Part shown: positions 1-8,640 of the stretch, one piece after another
Numbering within the stretch: position 1 is the stretch's first letter
Layout of the letters: every line of letters begins with the position of its first letter
Origin: Candidatus Fermentithermobacillaceae bacterium DTU015
GTDB lineage: Bacteria; Bacillota; Sulfobacillia; Fermentithermobacillales; Fermentithermobacillaceae
Assembly: GCA_001513185.1 (NCBI GenBank)
Contig: LFST01000054.1
Span: 66,625 to 102,128 of the forward strand
DNA length: 35,504 nucleotides
Direction of reading: 5' to 3'
Translations under genes and position numbers: made by a program
The notes under the pieces: model-generated
What the model saw: only the letters and a program-made list of their open reading frames with translations
Databases searched by the model: none
What the model was told of the DNA's origin: nothing

Positions 1-102
1 CATGTCGAACGATTCCAGGTTGTCCACAAGGGTTTCCACAGCAGTTTCCGAGAATCAAGTCTCCTGTATTCTCAATTAATGACATTGATTAGGAGGATCA
101 GG

Positions 103-441
103 ATGCCAAAAACAGCGGTCAAAAAGAGTACGCGGAACTATTGCCAGGACGGGCGGGAATTTGTAATCCATTATGAATTTGAGGCAAGTGCGGTGCAGGA
201 AACCTGTCTAATCAGGGCTCACCTGGAAGAAATACAACCGGCCGGGAAATCCACACATGCCGCTTCTATAAGCGTTGAGGTGGTATGCCCTTATCGCGAA
301 CTTGGTGAGAGATTATTCGACCTTATAAACAATGCCTCTGACCCGGTGTTCCCGGTACACCTGCCCGAAATCCTACGGGATCAGATTTCCTGCACCTTAT
401 TGGATAACTTTCACTTCACCTTGAAGACAAGTCCCTCGTAA
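103..441 (+). CDS. hypothetical protein, 112 aa
   Basis: The only convincing plus-strand gene. ATG 103 is chosen because AGGAGG at 91-96 lies six bases upstream; the ATG at 79 has no such site. The product is soluble-looking, with a basic N-terminus (MPKTAVKKS) and no signal peptide, membrane segment or cysteine motif, and I do not recognise the family. Its 3' end overlaps the 3' end of the convergent NYN-domain gene by 26 bases. No promoter could be assigned in bases 1-102. Function unknown. Confidence 0.6.
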   Translation: MPKTAVKKSTRNYCQDGREFVIHYEFEASAVQETCLIRAHLEEIQPAGKSTHAASISVEVVCPYRELGERLFDLINNASDPVFPVHLPEILRDQISCTLLDNFHFTLKTSPS

Positions 442-1039
442 TCTTGGGTATGATGTCATGGAGCTCTATGAACTCATCGGCAGCATCAACTAGTTCATCA
501 GCTGCCTTGAAGTTGCAGTTGGCGTAGGCATCCGGGTGCTGGGTGGACACCACCTGGATCCTCACGCCCCGCTTTGCCACGGCCCGGATGAGCGGCACAA
601 AATCGCCATCCCCTGAAACCAGTATGAACTTGTCGCAGCGGTCCACCAAGGAAAACATATCGATAGCAAGTTCAAGATCCAGATCAGCCTTTATGGTGCC
701 GCCTGCAAACACTTTGAGCGGTTTGAGCACAACCATGTAACCGTTTCTGTTCAGGAACCTGTAAAACGATTGAGACCTGCGTCTTTGATTCTCAAGTTCC
801 TCTCTCAGGGTCTCAGGATCATCGGTGGAGGACAGCTTCACATACTGATCAATTGTCTCGACGGTCCACTCACCGGTGTAGTAGTAGGCCCTTATGAGGA
901 TACTTCCTTCAGACAAGAAATTGAGTAGCTTGATGAAGTCAACGTTGATCCCGAACGCGTCATAGGTGGCATACTTGAAATTCCAACCGTCCACAAAAAT
1001 GGCTGTCCGCGGGGGATAAGAGCTGAATGAAGAAGACAT
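416..1039 (-). CDS. NYN-domain (LabA/DUF88-like) protein
   Basis: This 207-aa protein carries the NYN fold of the PIN-like nuclease superfamily, which usually acts on RNA with a metal ion. Visible acidic motifs are VDGWN (Asp17), ADLDLELAIDM (Asp119, Asp121, Asp127) and SGDGDF (Asp144, Asp146), the expected cluster for metal binding. The usual NYN core is about 160 residues, so the protein is nearly all core plus a short C-terminal tail. ATG 1039 follows GGGAGG with good spacing. The gene begins 41 bases beyond the 3' end of a tRNA-Arg on the same strand with no clear terminator between, so co-transcription is possible. Its RNA target cannot be predicted. Confidence 0.85.
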   Translation of the reverse strand: MSSSFSSYPPRTAIFVDGWNFKYATYDAFGINVDFIKLLNFLSEGSILIRAYYYTGEWTVETIDQYVKLSSTDDPETLREELENQRRRSQSFYRFLNRNGYMVVLKPLKVFAGGTIKADLDLELAIDMFSLVDRCDKFILVSGDGDFVPLIRAVAKRGVRIQVVSTQHPDAYANCNFKAADELVDAADEFIELHDIIPKITRDLSSR

Positions 1040-1080
1040 ACAATTTTTCCTCCCATTGATTGAAGAATGGTTTGATGGGG

Positions 1081-1157
1081 TGGTGCGCCCGGCGCGAATC
1101 GAACGCGCAGCCTTTGGCTCCGGAGGCCAACGCTCTGTCCGTTTGAGCTACGGGCGC
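1081..1157 (-). tRNA. tRNA-Arg (anticodon CCG)
   Basis: A full cloverleaf reads on the minus strand. Acceptor GCGCCCG pairs with CGGGCGC, the D stem is GCTC/GAGC, the anticodon stem TTGGC/GCCAA encloses loop CTCCGGA (anticodon CCG), a five-base variable region follows, and the T arm is GCGCG-TTCGAAT-CGCGC. The discriminator is A and the CCA end is encoded (1081-1083). It decodes the arginine codon CGG. A sigma-A promoter lies just upstream. Confidence 0.96.
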
Positions 1158-1175
1158 ATATGTGTGGCTATATGC

Positions 1176-1204
1176 ATTATACATCTAGCCTCACCGAAAC
1201 ACAA
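1176..1204 (-). promoter_or_regulatory. sigma-A promoter of tRNA-Arg
   Basis: On the minus strand a TTGTGT -35 box (1199-1204) is separated by exactly 17 bases from a perfect TATAAT -10 box (1176-1181). Transcription should start near 1169, about 12 bases before the mature 5' end of the tRNA, which is a normal tRNA leader length. Confidence 0.75.
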
Positions 1205-1213
1205 CTTATTATA

Positions 1214-1486
1214 CTATATCCGGCCTGATAACATAAGCAAACCTATTATTACAAAAGCCCCACCGGCAGTATACTTGATTATATGCTCCGGGACTACCCT
1301 GCACAGGCAATCGCCGACCAAGACGCCGATAAGGGACGACAGCACCAATGCCATGGCCGACCCTAAGAACACGCTCCATGGTGACTTCTTGGAAGCAGCC
1401 AGCATCATGGTGGAAAGCTGGGTCTTGTCTCCCAATTCCGCCAAGAACACCATGGCAAAGGTAGAGAGTACAACTTGCCAGTTCAT
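1214..1486 (-). CDS. GDT1/UPF0016 (TMEM165-like) membrane protein
   Basis: The 90-aa product has the family signature ELGDKT (Glu17-Thr22) in its first hydrophobic helix and two further hydrophobic helices, the usual single repeat of three membrane segments. Family members with two repeats move Mn2+ or Ca2+ across membranes; short bacterial forms are thought to pair as dimers, often from two adjacent genes. Only one copy is present here. ATG 1486 follows GAGG with ten-base spacing. A cation-transport role is inferred from the family, and the ion cannot be read from the sequence. Confidence 0.85.
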   Translation of the reverse strand: MNWQVVLSTFAMVFLAELGDKTQLSTMMLAASKKSPWSVFLGSAMALVLSSLIGVLVGDCLCRVVPEHIIKYTAGGAFVIIGLLMLSGRI

Positions 1487-1604
1487 GCTAGCTGAGCCTC
1501 GCGGCTCCGGTCCCCCTTTACCGTTAGTCGGATGATTACTTCATTCTACACCGATCTTGTAAGGCACGTCCACGCAACCTTGTTCCTATTAGGGGAAAAC
1601 CTGT

Positions 1605-3599
1605 TCACACAGCCATTTTGCGCTCACCGGTCCGCGGGGTTTTTACCCACACCTTGGGTTCCTTGCCAACTGCCTTAAGCATGAGAGCCGCAGTATACGG
1701 TACAGGGAACATAAAAGCTGCCAGCGGCAACAACATCAACCCTACGTACACCATTAGCCTGCCTAAAAATCCATCAGGTTCAAGGGAAGTATCCAGATAA
1801 GGGCCGTACCGCCTGAAAGCATACACGGTAAATCCAAGGTAAACCGCGGAAAACATGGTAAGCAGCCAGCGCCCGGCAGGGGGCACTATGTGCGGATCAA
1901 GCAGGTTCTTGTAATGCAAAACCATGGCAACAGGAGGGACAAAAGTAGCCAGCTGATACGCCAACCATTCAACCTGTCCCTTTACGATAAGCCTAGCCTT
2001 TATCTTACGTCTCTCCCTGGGCTCGCCCATTTGTTCCTCCTCTAATTTGTCTACCACCTGCAGGTGGCCTGTGCCCCAACGCAACCTTTGCTTGAAAAAC
2101 GCCTTGAAATTGGGCGGGGTCTGTTCCGATGAGTGGTATGGCAGATACTCAGGCCAGGCAGAGTTGAGTAAGTAAGCCCTTACGCCCAGTTCCAAGTCCT
2201 CTGTAAGTACCGTGTAGTCCCATCCGCCGATTTCAAACAGCAGGTTCTTTTCGACGAACACGTTTGTGCCTCCTACAAAAGGCAGCCTGCGGAATAGCCA
2301 CGGCAAGTACCAATCGTGGGCGATGGCCTGATAAAGCGAAGCGATCCTGCAAAAAGGACTCATGCTGTAAAAGTTCCTGACCTGGAACACCGGCCCTTGA
2401 AGCACCCGGGATCCTTTCGGATCCAGCAAACGCCTGTATCCTACGTACAACAGCACGTCCCTATGAGGCCTGCTTTCAGCGTCGTAAAACCCGCAAATCT
2501 CTGACCGGGGATCTAAGAAGCCCAGCCCCCAGTTAAGTGCCCTGCCCTTGGTTGACGGGACGCTCCGGCCGGTCCTGACACCGCCTAGCTTACCTTCAAA
2601 ATCAAGGGGTACAACAACGTGCTTCACCGTAGGGTACCTAAAACCTCTGTGTATTAAGTCGGCTTGCACCGAAGCTACCACTTCTTGAGTGGTTGGGTAA
2701 AGGTCCTTGAGTGCCTCAAGCAGCTTGTGCTGGAGCACCTGGCTCTTGGCTGCGCTCTTGAGCTCAGTGGCCACCCTGCCGGCTATGAATTCCGTCATGC
2801 GCAAGATTATGTCTTGGGTAAGCTCGTGGTTGGCCCTGGCAGTGTGATGTATGGCTTTTTTCAAGATGGGATAGCTGGTGCCGTCAAAAAGCTGGGTATA
2901 AGCTGCCAACACGGGTATTGACACAGCAAGAGAAGCAGGGTAGATCCTGTCTATATCCAGTTCAGACAGCCAAGGGCATGCAGACTTAACAATGCCCCTG
3001 AGGGTTTTGGTCTTGGGTGTACCCTTGCAGTTCATGATCTCGATTGAAATGTCCCTGACGATCAGCTGGCGCTCCCGGGCAGGCAACAAGCACAGATCAG
3101 GAATCCCCAAGGAATAGCCGTCTTCAAATTTCCTGGACACAAATTCAGCAAGGGCGAGGTCGCTGAGCACGGCTATAATCCCTTCTCTGGCTTTCTGGGA
3201 GAGTTCACAACCGTTTCTCTGCTTGTGTATGAGGTCCAGCACTTCTTTGATAATATTCTGCCTTTCATCCTCTGTGGCCTGGGTCTCCTTTTCGTCTGTG
3301 ACTACCAGGATCTCAAGTGACTGCTTAGGATATCTCAAGGACACCAAGTGCCTTATGGTGTTTTCTATCACCACCGCCTCATTCCGGGCAGGTACAAGCA
3401 CGCTTATAAACGGCACCTGCTTCCCAAGCCTGTGAGCTAAGGATACCAGTTCTGACTCTGTTATGCTGGGCCTCCTGTTCCAGTACTTTCTCTCGCTGTA
3501 ATACCTCCAAACAAAAAACCTGGCAAAAAGCAAAAAAAATAGGAGATATACTGAAAACGTTACAACGTACAGGGTCTCGGCTGTTGTCATCCCCAACAC
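1605..3599 (-). CDS. membrane glycosyltransferase, family 2, with large insertion
   Basis: A 664-aa processive-type GT2 enzyme. Visible are an N-terminal membrane helix (about 8-32), the nucleotide-sugar start SVLVPARNE (66-74) and ILVVTDE (97-103), the acidic motif DAES (373-376), TEDLELG (466-472), QRLRW (504-508, the Q-x-x-R-W motif), and about three C-terminal membrane helices (545-562, 578-595, 612-632). It probably transfers sugars from nucleotide donors at the inner face of the membrane for an envelope or exopolysaccharide. About 215 mostly helical residues (roughly 110-325) sit between the first Rossmann strands and DAES, where relatives have a short loop. The start is uncertain: GTG 3599, TTG 3596 and ATG 3590 all lie near GGAGG. 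It follows the terminator of the upstream operon. Confidence 0.85.
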   Translation of the reverse strand: MLGMTTAETLYVVTFSVYLLFFLLFARFFVWRYYSERKYWNRRPSITESELVSLAHRLGKQVPFISVLVPARNEAVVIENTIRHLVSLRYPKQSLEILVVTDEKETQATEDERQNIIKEVLDLIHKQRNGCELSQKAREGIIAVLSDLALAEFVSRKFEDGYSLGIPDLCLLPARERQLIVRDISIEIMNCKGTPKTKTLRGIVKSACPWLSELDIDRIYPASLAVSIPVLAAYTQLFDGTSYPILKKAIHHTARANHELTQDIILRMTEFIAGRVATELKSAAKSQVLQHKLLEALKDLYPTTQEVVASVQADLIHRGFRYPTVKHVVVPLDFEGKLGGVRTGRSVPSTKGRALNWGLGFLDPRSEICGFYDAESRPHRDVLLYVGYRRLLDPKGSRVLQGPVFQVRNFYSMSPFCRIASLYQAIAHDWYLPWLFRRLPFVGGTNVFVEKNLLFEIGGWDYTVLTEDLELGVRAYLLNSAWPEYLPYHSSEQTPPNFKAFFKQRLRWGTGHLQVVDKLEEEQMGEPRERRKIKARLIVKGQVEWLAYQLATFVPPVAMVLHYKNLLDPHIVPPAGRWLLTMFSAVYLGFTVYAFRRYGPYLDTSLEPDGFLGRLMVYVGLMLLPLAAFMFPVPYTAALMLKAVGKEPKVWVKTPRTGERKMAV

Positions 3600-3680
3600 G
3601 GGCCTCCTCTTGTGCTTTTGGCGGGCTGTTTATCTTCACCCAAATTAGTGTTGCGCCTTATCCCGCGGCCTATTCGTGTC

Positions 3681-3714
3681 AAAAGCAAAGGAGCGGCCCA
3701 AATCAGCCGCTCCT
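3681..3714 (-). terminator. rho-independent terminator of the ornithine operon
   Basis: On the minus strand a nine-base stem (3706-3714 with 3689-3697; core GGAGCGGC/GCCGCTCC) with an eight-base loop is followed by the T-rich tract TTTGCTTTT. It lies about 50 bases beyond the stop codon of the last operon gene and before the glycosyltransferase. Confidence 0.88.
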
Positions 3715-3762
3715 AGGTACCCTAAGCCGGACCCTGGTGAATCGGGCTTTAGCTAGCCCCAC

Positions 3763-5085
3763 TTAGAGGATACCGCCAACCCGCTTGATGGCATCCTCCA
3801 AGTTAGGAGTGCCCACCTCCTGCAATTCGTACCTTACCCGCAGCGTCGGTTTGTCGATCTTCATGACCCTGCGGAGGTCAATGGGGGTGGCAATTATCAC
3901 CAGATCGCAGTCGATGCGGTTGACAGTCTCCTCAAGCTCCTTGACCTGCTTTGGTGAATACCCCATGGCAGGCAGCAGGGAACCGATGTGGGTGTAGGTT
4001 TCAAATGTTTGCTTGATGCTGCCCACAGCCCAAGGCCTGGGATCGATGGTTTCAGCCGCTCCCCACTTCCTGGCTGCGATCATGCCGGCACCGTAAGGCA
4101 TTTCTCCGTGGGTGAGGGTCGGCCCGTCTTCGATCACCAGCACCCGCTTGCCTGTGATCTCCTGGGGGTTGTCGACGATAAGGGGCGAAGCAGCCTCTAC
4201 AATTATGGCCTTGGGGCATACCTCCCTTACCGTATTACGGAGCCGGTCCACATTCTTGGGATCGGCGGTATCGATTTTGTTGATAACCACGATATCCGCC
4301 ATCCTGAGGTTGGTTTCTCCCGGATGGTACAGCATTTCGTGGCCTGGCCTGTGAGGATCTACGAGCACAATATGGCAATCGGTGTGATAGAACGGTACGT
4401 CGTTGTTGCCGCCGTCCCAAAGGATGACGTCGGCTTCCTCTTCGGCCCGCTTAAGGATCTCGGCGTAGTCTACCCCGGCATAGACCACGATTCCCTGATC
4501 GATGTGAGGCTCGTACTCTTCCCTTTCTTCAATGGTGCACTTGTGTTTGTCAAGATCCTCATAGGTAGCAAATCTCTGCCAAATCTGTTCCTCCAGGTTC
4601 CCGTAAGGCATAGGATGACGGATAACGGCAACCTTCTTGCCGGCAGCTTCAAGAAGCCTAGCCACGCGCCTGGTTGTCTGGCTCTTTCCCACCCCTGTCC
4701 TTATTGCGCACACTGAGATAACAGGTTTGCTTGACTTAAGGGCAGTGGTGTCAAATCCAAGGAGTTTGAAATCTGCTCCTTTGGCCAAGACCATTGATGC
4801 CTTGTGCATCAGGTCCACATGGGAGATGTCGCTGTATGAAAATACTACTTCGTCTACGTCGTATTTTTCGATGAGTTGCGGCAAATCTTCTTCTGCGTAG
4901 ATGGGAATTCCGTTGGGGTAAAGCTTTCCTGCGAGCTTTGCCGGATATGTACGTCCTTCAATGTCAGGGATTTGGGTGGCAGTAAAGCATACTACTTCAG
5001 CCTCTGGATTGTCCCTGTAAACAGTGTTGAAATTGTGGAAGTCCCTTCCCGCTGCTCCCATAATGATGATTTTCTTCCGTTCCAA
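3763..5085 (-). CDS. P-loop GTPase related to cyclic-2,3-diphosphoglycerate synthetase (COG2403-like)
   Basis: The 440-aa protein has two parts. An N-terminal Rossmann-like domain (about 1-118) begins KKIIIMGAAGRDFHNFN. A SIMIBI-type P-loop domain follows, with Walker A RTGVGKSQT (129-137), WDGGNND (223-229) and the guanine-specificity motif NKID (269-272). Archaeal relatives make cyclic 2,3-diphosphoglycerate; the role of bacterial members is not settled, so that activity should not be assumed. TTG 5085 is preferred because GGAGG lies seven bases upstream; an in-frame ATG at 5175 would overlap the preceding gene and has no matching site. It is the last gene of the ornithine operon, 38 bases after the radical-SAM gene and just before the terminator. 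Confidence 0.78.
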   Translation of the reverse strand: MERKKIIIMGAAGRDFHNFNTVYRDNPEAEVVCFTATQIPDIEGRTYPAKLAGKLYPNGIPIYAEEDLPQLIEKYDVDEVVFSYSDISHVDLMHKASMVLAKGADFKLLGFDTTALKSSKPVISVCAIRTGVGKSQTTRRVARLLEAAGKKVAVIRHPMPYGNLEEQIWQRFATYEDLDKHKCTIEEREEYEPHIDQGIVVYAGVDYAEILKRAEEEADVILWDGGNNDVPFYHTDCHIVLVDPHRPGHEMLYHPGETNLRMADIVVINKIDTADPKNVDRLRNTVREVCPKAIIVEAASPLIVDNPQEITGKRVLVIEDGPTLTHGEMPYGAGMIAARKWGAAETIDPRPWAVGSIKQTFETYTHIGSLLPAMGYSPKQVKELEETVNRIDCDLVIIATPIDLRRVMKIDKPTLRVRYELQEVGTPNLEDAIKRVGGIL

Positions 5086-5123
5086 TTGAACCCCTCCTGT
5101 TTGGTTTTGGTTAGCCTGAGTTG

Positions 5124-6137
5124 TTACAACCACACCGTGCCTACAATATCTGCCGGCCTTAAACAACCAGGGCAAGCACCCTGGTGAAGGTTTGCCCTCT
5201 CAAGTTCCAAGGCCCCTCTTTCAAGCAGCAGTTGTCCGCATCTGGGGCACAATGTGTCGGCGTATCCTGTCTTCCAGGCATTACCGATATACACGTAATC
5301 CAGTTGTTCCCTGGCTACCTCCCTGAGGTTTTCCAGGGTCTTAAGTGGTGTAGGAGGTTTATCGTACTTGTACGCGGGGAAGTAGCGTGAAAGGTGCAGC
5401 GGTATTCCTGGGTGTATATGGCTAAGCCACGTTGCCAATCCTTGAATGTCTTGTGCTGTATCGTTTTCCCCTGGTACTACTAGATAAGTGATCTCCACCC
5501 ATACCCCGGCGGCGGCAGCCTGCTCAACTGTCCGGCGCACCGGGTGGGATTTCCCTCTGACAACCCGCCTGTAGAAGTCGTCATTCCAGGCCTTGACGTC
5601 TATGTTCATGGCGTCGATGAGGGGAATCAGCTCATCCAACGCTTGCTCCTCTATGTACCCGTTGGTCACGAGTACGTTGGCCAGTCCTTGGGCCTTAGCC
5701 AGTACGGCGCATTCCTTGACGAATTCATACCACACCGTAGGTTCATTGTAGGTGTAGGCCATACCTATGGTAGCAGGATATCGCTTCTTTTGGGAAGAGC
5801 AGATATCTATCACCTGCTTGGGGGTAAGTTGAGTACAGGCAGGCCGTGCCTGGGAAATCCGCCAGTTCTGGCAGAAGGCGCATTGAAAGTTACATCCGTA
5901 AGTCCCAAGTGAGAGCACCAAGGCACCTGGGTGGAAATGATACAGGGGCTTCTTTTCTATAGGATCGAGGCAGATAGAAGCTACCTGCCCGTAATTTAAG
6001 GCATAAAGCCGCCCATCCCTGTTTTCCCTCACCTGGCAGATCCCTCGCTTGCCAGGCTGGATTATACAGAGGTTAGGGCACAGCTCACATTTCACCTTGC
6101 CCTGTTCAAGGGGCTTCCACCAAAGCGCCTCTTTCAA
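5124..6137 (-). CDS. AmmeMemoRadiSam system radical SAM enzyme
   Basis: A 337-aa radical-SAM protein of the PflA-like type. The iron-sulfur ligands are Cys82, Cys86 and Cys89 in TYGCNFQCAFC. An N-terminal cysteine group (CELCPNLC, residues 17-24, with GICQVR) and a C-terminal pair of CxxC motifs (CPRCG and CPGC) probably bind metal. These features and its neighbour, a MEMO-AMMECR1 protein, mark it as the radical-SAM partner of the AmmeMemoRadiSam set, whose reaction is unknown. The start is TTG 6137, with GGAGG eight bases upstream and homology beginning at once (MKEALWW). It starts 26 bases after the fusion gene, so the two are co-transcribed. Confidence 0.9.
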   Translation of the reverse strand: MKEALWWKPLEQGKVKCELCPNLCIIQPGKRGICQVRENRDGRLYALNYGQVASICLDPIEKKPLYHFHPGALVLSLGTYGCNFQCAFCQNWRISQARPACTQLTPKQVIDICSSQKKRYPATIGMAYTYNEPTVWYEFVKECAVLAKAQGLANVLVTNGYIEEQALDELIPLIDAMNIDVKAWNDDFYRRVVRGKSHPVRRTVEQAAAAGVWVEITYLVVPGENDTAQDIQGLATWLSHIHPGIPLHLSRYFPAYKYDKPPTPLKTLENLREVAREQLDYVYIGNAWKTGYADTLCPRCGQLLLERGALELERANLHQGACPGCLRPADIVGTVWL

Positions 6138-6163
6138 ACCCCGAGCCTCCTTGTACCGGGTGT

Positions 6164-7570
6164 TTACTTGTACCGTTCCACGGTAAACCGGTACACCTTC
6201 ACCTGGGTGTCACCGGGATTTATGCCCGCTTTGCGTTTTGCAATCGCCAGCTGCTCCTCCACAGTGTCAATCCCGGGCAAATCAGGGAGTAACAGCCCCC
6301 TCCTGTTGCCTTTGACACATATGACCCCATATTTTTTTGGATCAAGTTCCCCTAAATCTTCCACAACTTCGGGTGCAGACAAAATATCCACTGAATATTC
6401 CAACATGTCCAGTTCGTCCTGGGTCACAGGCAGGAACCTGGGGTCATCGGTTGCGGCGCTTACGGCGTTTTGTATTATTTCGTCTACGATGCTTCCGGTG
6501 GTAGGTTCAGTAGTGCCTATACAACCCCTGAGGTTGCCTTCTTTGTAGATAGAGACGAATACTCCTGCTTTATAGGTGAACTCAGGAGGGACTTCTTCCT
6601 TTACCGCAGGCGTTTTGCCCGTTTTCACGTAGTGCTCGACGGCTGCGCGGGCCAGCCGGACAGGAAAGCTTCCTTCCTGGCGTCTTCTAGCCATGAGGGC
6701 TTGCTTTTGCTTTACTATATCCGGCTCTCTGGTTTTGCTTTTACCCACAGGCCTGAACAGAGCCACTCCATACCCTACACCCCACGGGCCTTCATAAGAC
6801 AGCACCCGGGGCTCTACCAGGGTTTGATCCAGGGTGCCAAGCATGAGCGCGATGGGCCTGAGGCCGCATTCGCCTGCATCGGCAATCAGATCTCCCGGCA
6901 TGCTCAGAACATCTTCCACTGCAAACGACTTGAGTTTGCTCATAAGCAGCTCGTCAAATTCTCTGCCCCGCGGGTTGTAGCCGGCAGGAGCATCAGGCTT
7001 GAGCCTGTGAGAAAGGTCTCCTGAAGCAAGCACCCCGATTTTGCGGCCCAGCTCATCAGCCGCCTCAGTGACTATCTTGCCGAAACGGTAAAGATCAAGG
7101 TAAGGCAAGAACCCTATGTTCACGATGACCAAGGCTGCATCAAACCCGTGTTTACGTAAGTAGTAAAGGGGTACAAGCACACCGTGGTCCAACCTGGGCT
7201 TCAATCTGTACCAAGAGTAGAGCCGTTTATCAAGCTCGACTACCTGTATGTCCGCATTGCGGCTGCGTTTACCTATGGCCTCTACCAGTGCCAAGTCTAT
7301 TTCTACCTTCGCTCCCACCATCCTGGCGCCGAACTGCCCGAAATCCCCTTGAAGCTCCCTGACCGCCGGCATCGACAGCGCGTCGCCAAATACAGGACCG
7401 TGGGGGGTGATGATCACCAGGGTGTCGAGCCCGCTCTGGGTAAACTCTTTCCCCAGCTCATCCATTGCACGTACGGTGCTTATCCCAAGTTGTTCTTCAC
7501 CCCGCCCAATTTCCGGAATGATGATGGGCGGGTGTGGTGCCAACCCCGCCAGAACTACGCTATCTGGCAC
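6164..7570 (-). CDS. MEMO (LigB-like)-AMMECR1 fusion protein
   Basis: The 468-aa product joins two proteins that are often separate. Residues 1-275 form a MEMO/class III extradiol-dioxygenase-like domain with APHPP (His13), PHGP (His57), SGDLSH (183-188) and GECGLRP (Cys235), matching the two-His, one-Cys metal site described for human MEMO1. Residues about 295-468 are an AMMECR1 domain with its hallmark LRGCIGT (347-353). The linker is charged ([12 protein letters not shown]). The biochemical role of neither domain is settled in bacteria. GTG 7570 follows GGAGG by ten bases and lies 16 bases inside the 3' end of orr, so the gene is translationally coupled to the ornithine pathway. Confidence 0.9.
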   Translation of the reverse strand: MPDSVVLAGLAPHPPIIIPEIGRGEEQLGISTVRAMDELGKEFTQSGLDTLVIITPHGPVFGDALSMPAVRELQGDFGQFGARMVGAKVEIDLALVEAIGKRSRNADIQVVELDKRLYSWYRLKPRLDHGVLVPLYYLRKHGFDAALVIVNIGFLPYLDLYRFGKIVTEAADELGRKIGVLASGDLSHRLKPDAPAGYNPRGREFDELLMSKLKSFAVEDVLSMPGDLIADAGECGLRPIALMLGTLDQTLVEPRVLSYEGPWGVGYGVALFRPVGKSKTREPDIVKQKQALMARRRQEGSFPVRLARAAVEHYVKTGKTPAVKEEVPPEFTYKAGVFVSIYKEGNLRGCIGTTEPTTGSIVDEIIQNAVSAATDDPRFLPVTQDELDMLEYSVDILSAPEVVEDLGELDPKKYGVICVKGNRRGLLLPDLPGIDTVEEQLAIAKRKAGINPGDTQVKVYRFTVERYK

Positions 7571-8640
7571 CCTTCTAATACCTCCTTAGTCACAAAAGGA
7601 GATGTAAAAGCCTTAAGCAGCGTACCGTAAGCCAGACCGAACTCAAGGATATCGCCTACGTTTACAGGGCGCTCAGCTTCTTCCACATCGCAAATCAGAT
7701 GGTCTGACGATGCACCTAGTATTTCCACTCCTTTGTCCCGGGGAAACAAGGACGAAAGATCAATGTCCTGCTGCCCGATGGACACGATAGCTCTGCGTCT
7801 TAGCCCCCTGTCCTCAAATACAGGCACATTGCCGAAGGCATCCTGCCCGATCTTGCCCATGGGCTTAGAAGGCTTGGTTTTGACTTCGATTACTTCCGCC
7901 TTTATCAAGAACGCGTCCCTCACACAGCCGGGTATGGGTCTTCTCTCGACGGCTTCTGTGCCAAGCAGGATCCCTTCGCCAACCCTGAGTTCGGTAATAC
8001 CATGGGGCATCTCCCCGTCCAGAACCAGCTGGATGTTGGCTGATGTTCCGCCTGATACCCGTTCAAGGGGCCTGCCAATCCGCTGCTCCACCTGGTCTTT
8101 CACCTGAAGCAGCAACTCCATCTTCTCACGGGTGGGGATCACTCCCCCATAACACGCCATGTTGGTACCTATGCCCAACAGACGGATACCTGGTATCCTG
8201 TCAAATTCGGCTGCCGCGTCGGCAGCTTGTTCCGGCATGACCCCTTCCCTAAGGTCCCCAAGATCCACCATCAGGATTACATTATGAACTTTACCGGCTC
8301 TAATCGCAGCTTCTCCCAGGAGTCTCACGATGCTTGTTTCAGAATTGAGGCTGGCATCTGCGTACATCACAGCTTCCTGGCACTGGGAAGGCCCGGGCGC
8401 CCTGAGGAGTATGGTTTCCCCCTTATAACCGTGCCGGCGCAGCCTCTTTAGGTTGTCAATTCTGGAATCGCCGATAGCAGCAGCCCCGCCGGCCAGCATA
8501 GCTTCTACAACAGCAGGGTGGGCACACACTCCTTTGGCCACCCCTACCAGACGCATACCTTGCTTAGAACACAGCTCTGCTAACCTTCTGGCATTATGCT
8601 CAAGTTTAGCTTTGTTTATGGTGATGACCGGATAACTCAT
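7555..8640 (-). CDS. orr: ornithine racemase (PLP-dependent)
   Basis: A 361-aa fold-type III PLP enzyme of the alanine-racemase N-terminal family. The Schiff-base lysine is Lys36 in [20 protein letters not shown] is the likely phosphate-binding loop. Its place after oraE and the GlmL-like gene matches known ornithine clusters, where this enzyme turns L-ornithine into D-ornithine, the substrate of the aminomutase. ATG 8640 overlaps the stop of the preceding gene (ATGA). Substrate specificity is inferred from context, since related racemases of other amino acids share the fold. Confidence 0.88.
   Translation of the reverse strand: MSYPVITINKAKLEHNARRLAELCSKQGMRLVGVAKGVCAHPAVVEAMLAGGAAAIGDSRIDNLKRLRRHGYKGETILLRAPGPSQCQEAVMYADASLNSETSIVRLLGEAAIRAGKVHNVILMVDLGDLREGVMPEQAADAAAEFDRIPGIRLLGIGTNMACYGGVIPTREKMELLLQVKDQVEQRIGRPLERVSGGTSANIQLVLDGEMPHGITELRVGEGILLGTEAVERRPIPGCVRDAFLIKAEVIEVKTKPSKPMGKIGQDAFGNVPVFEDRGLRRRAIVSIGQQDIDLSSLFPRDKGVEILGASSDHLICDVEEAERPVNVGDILEFGLAYGTLLKAFTSPFVTKEVLEGCQIA

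Noticed and set aside
1-54. Minus-strand open frame running off the left edge (would read METLVDNLESFDM from GTG at 37-39).
   Set aside because: Only 13 codons are visible and no convincing ribosome site precedes it; could be a real gene start but cannot be supported.
1487-1604. Manganese (yybP-ykoY) riboswitch upstream of the GDT1 gene.
   Set aside because: Often found before this family, but the conserved loop sequences are not present; only a small GAGCC-GCGA-GGCTC hairpin is seen.
3677-3682. Perfect TTGACA on the minus strand before the glycosyltransferase.
   Set aside because: No acceptable -10 box at 16-18 bases; it also overlaps the T tract of the terminator.
3988-4716. Plus-strand open frame of 242 codons.
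   Set aside because: Antisense shadow of the GTPase gene, with no recognisable domain.
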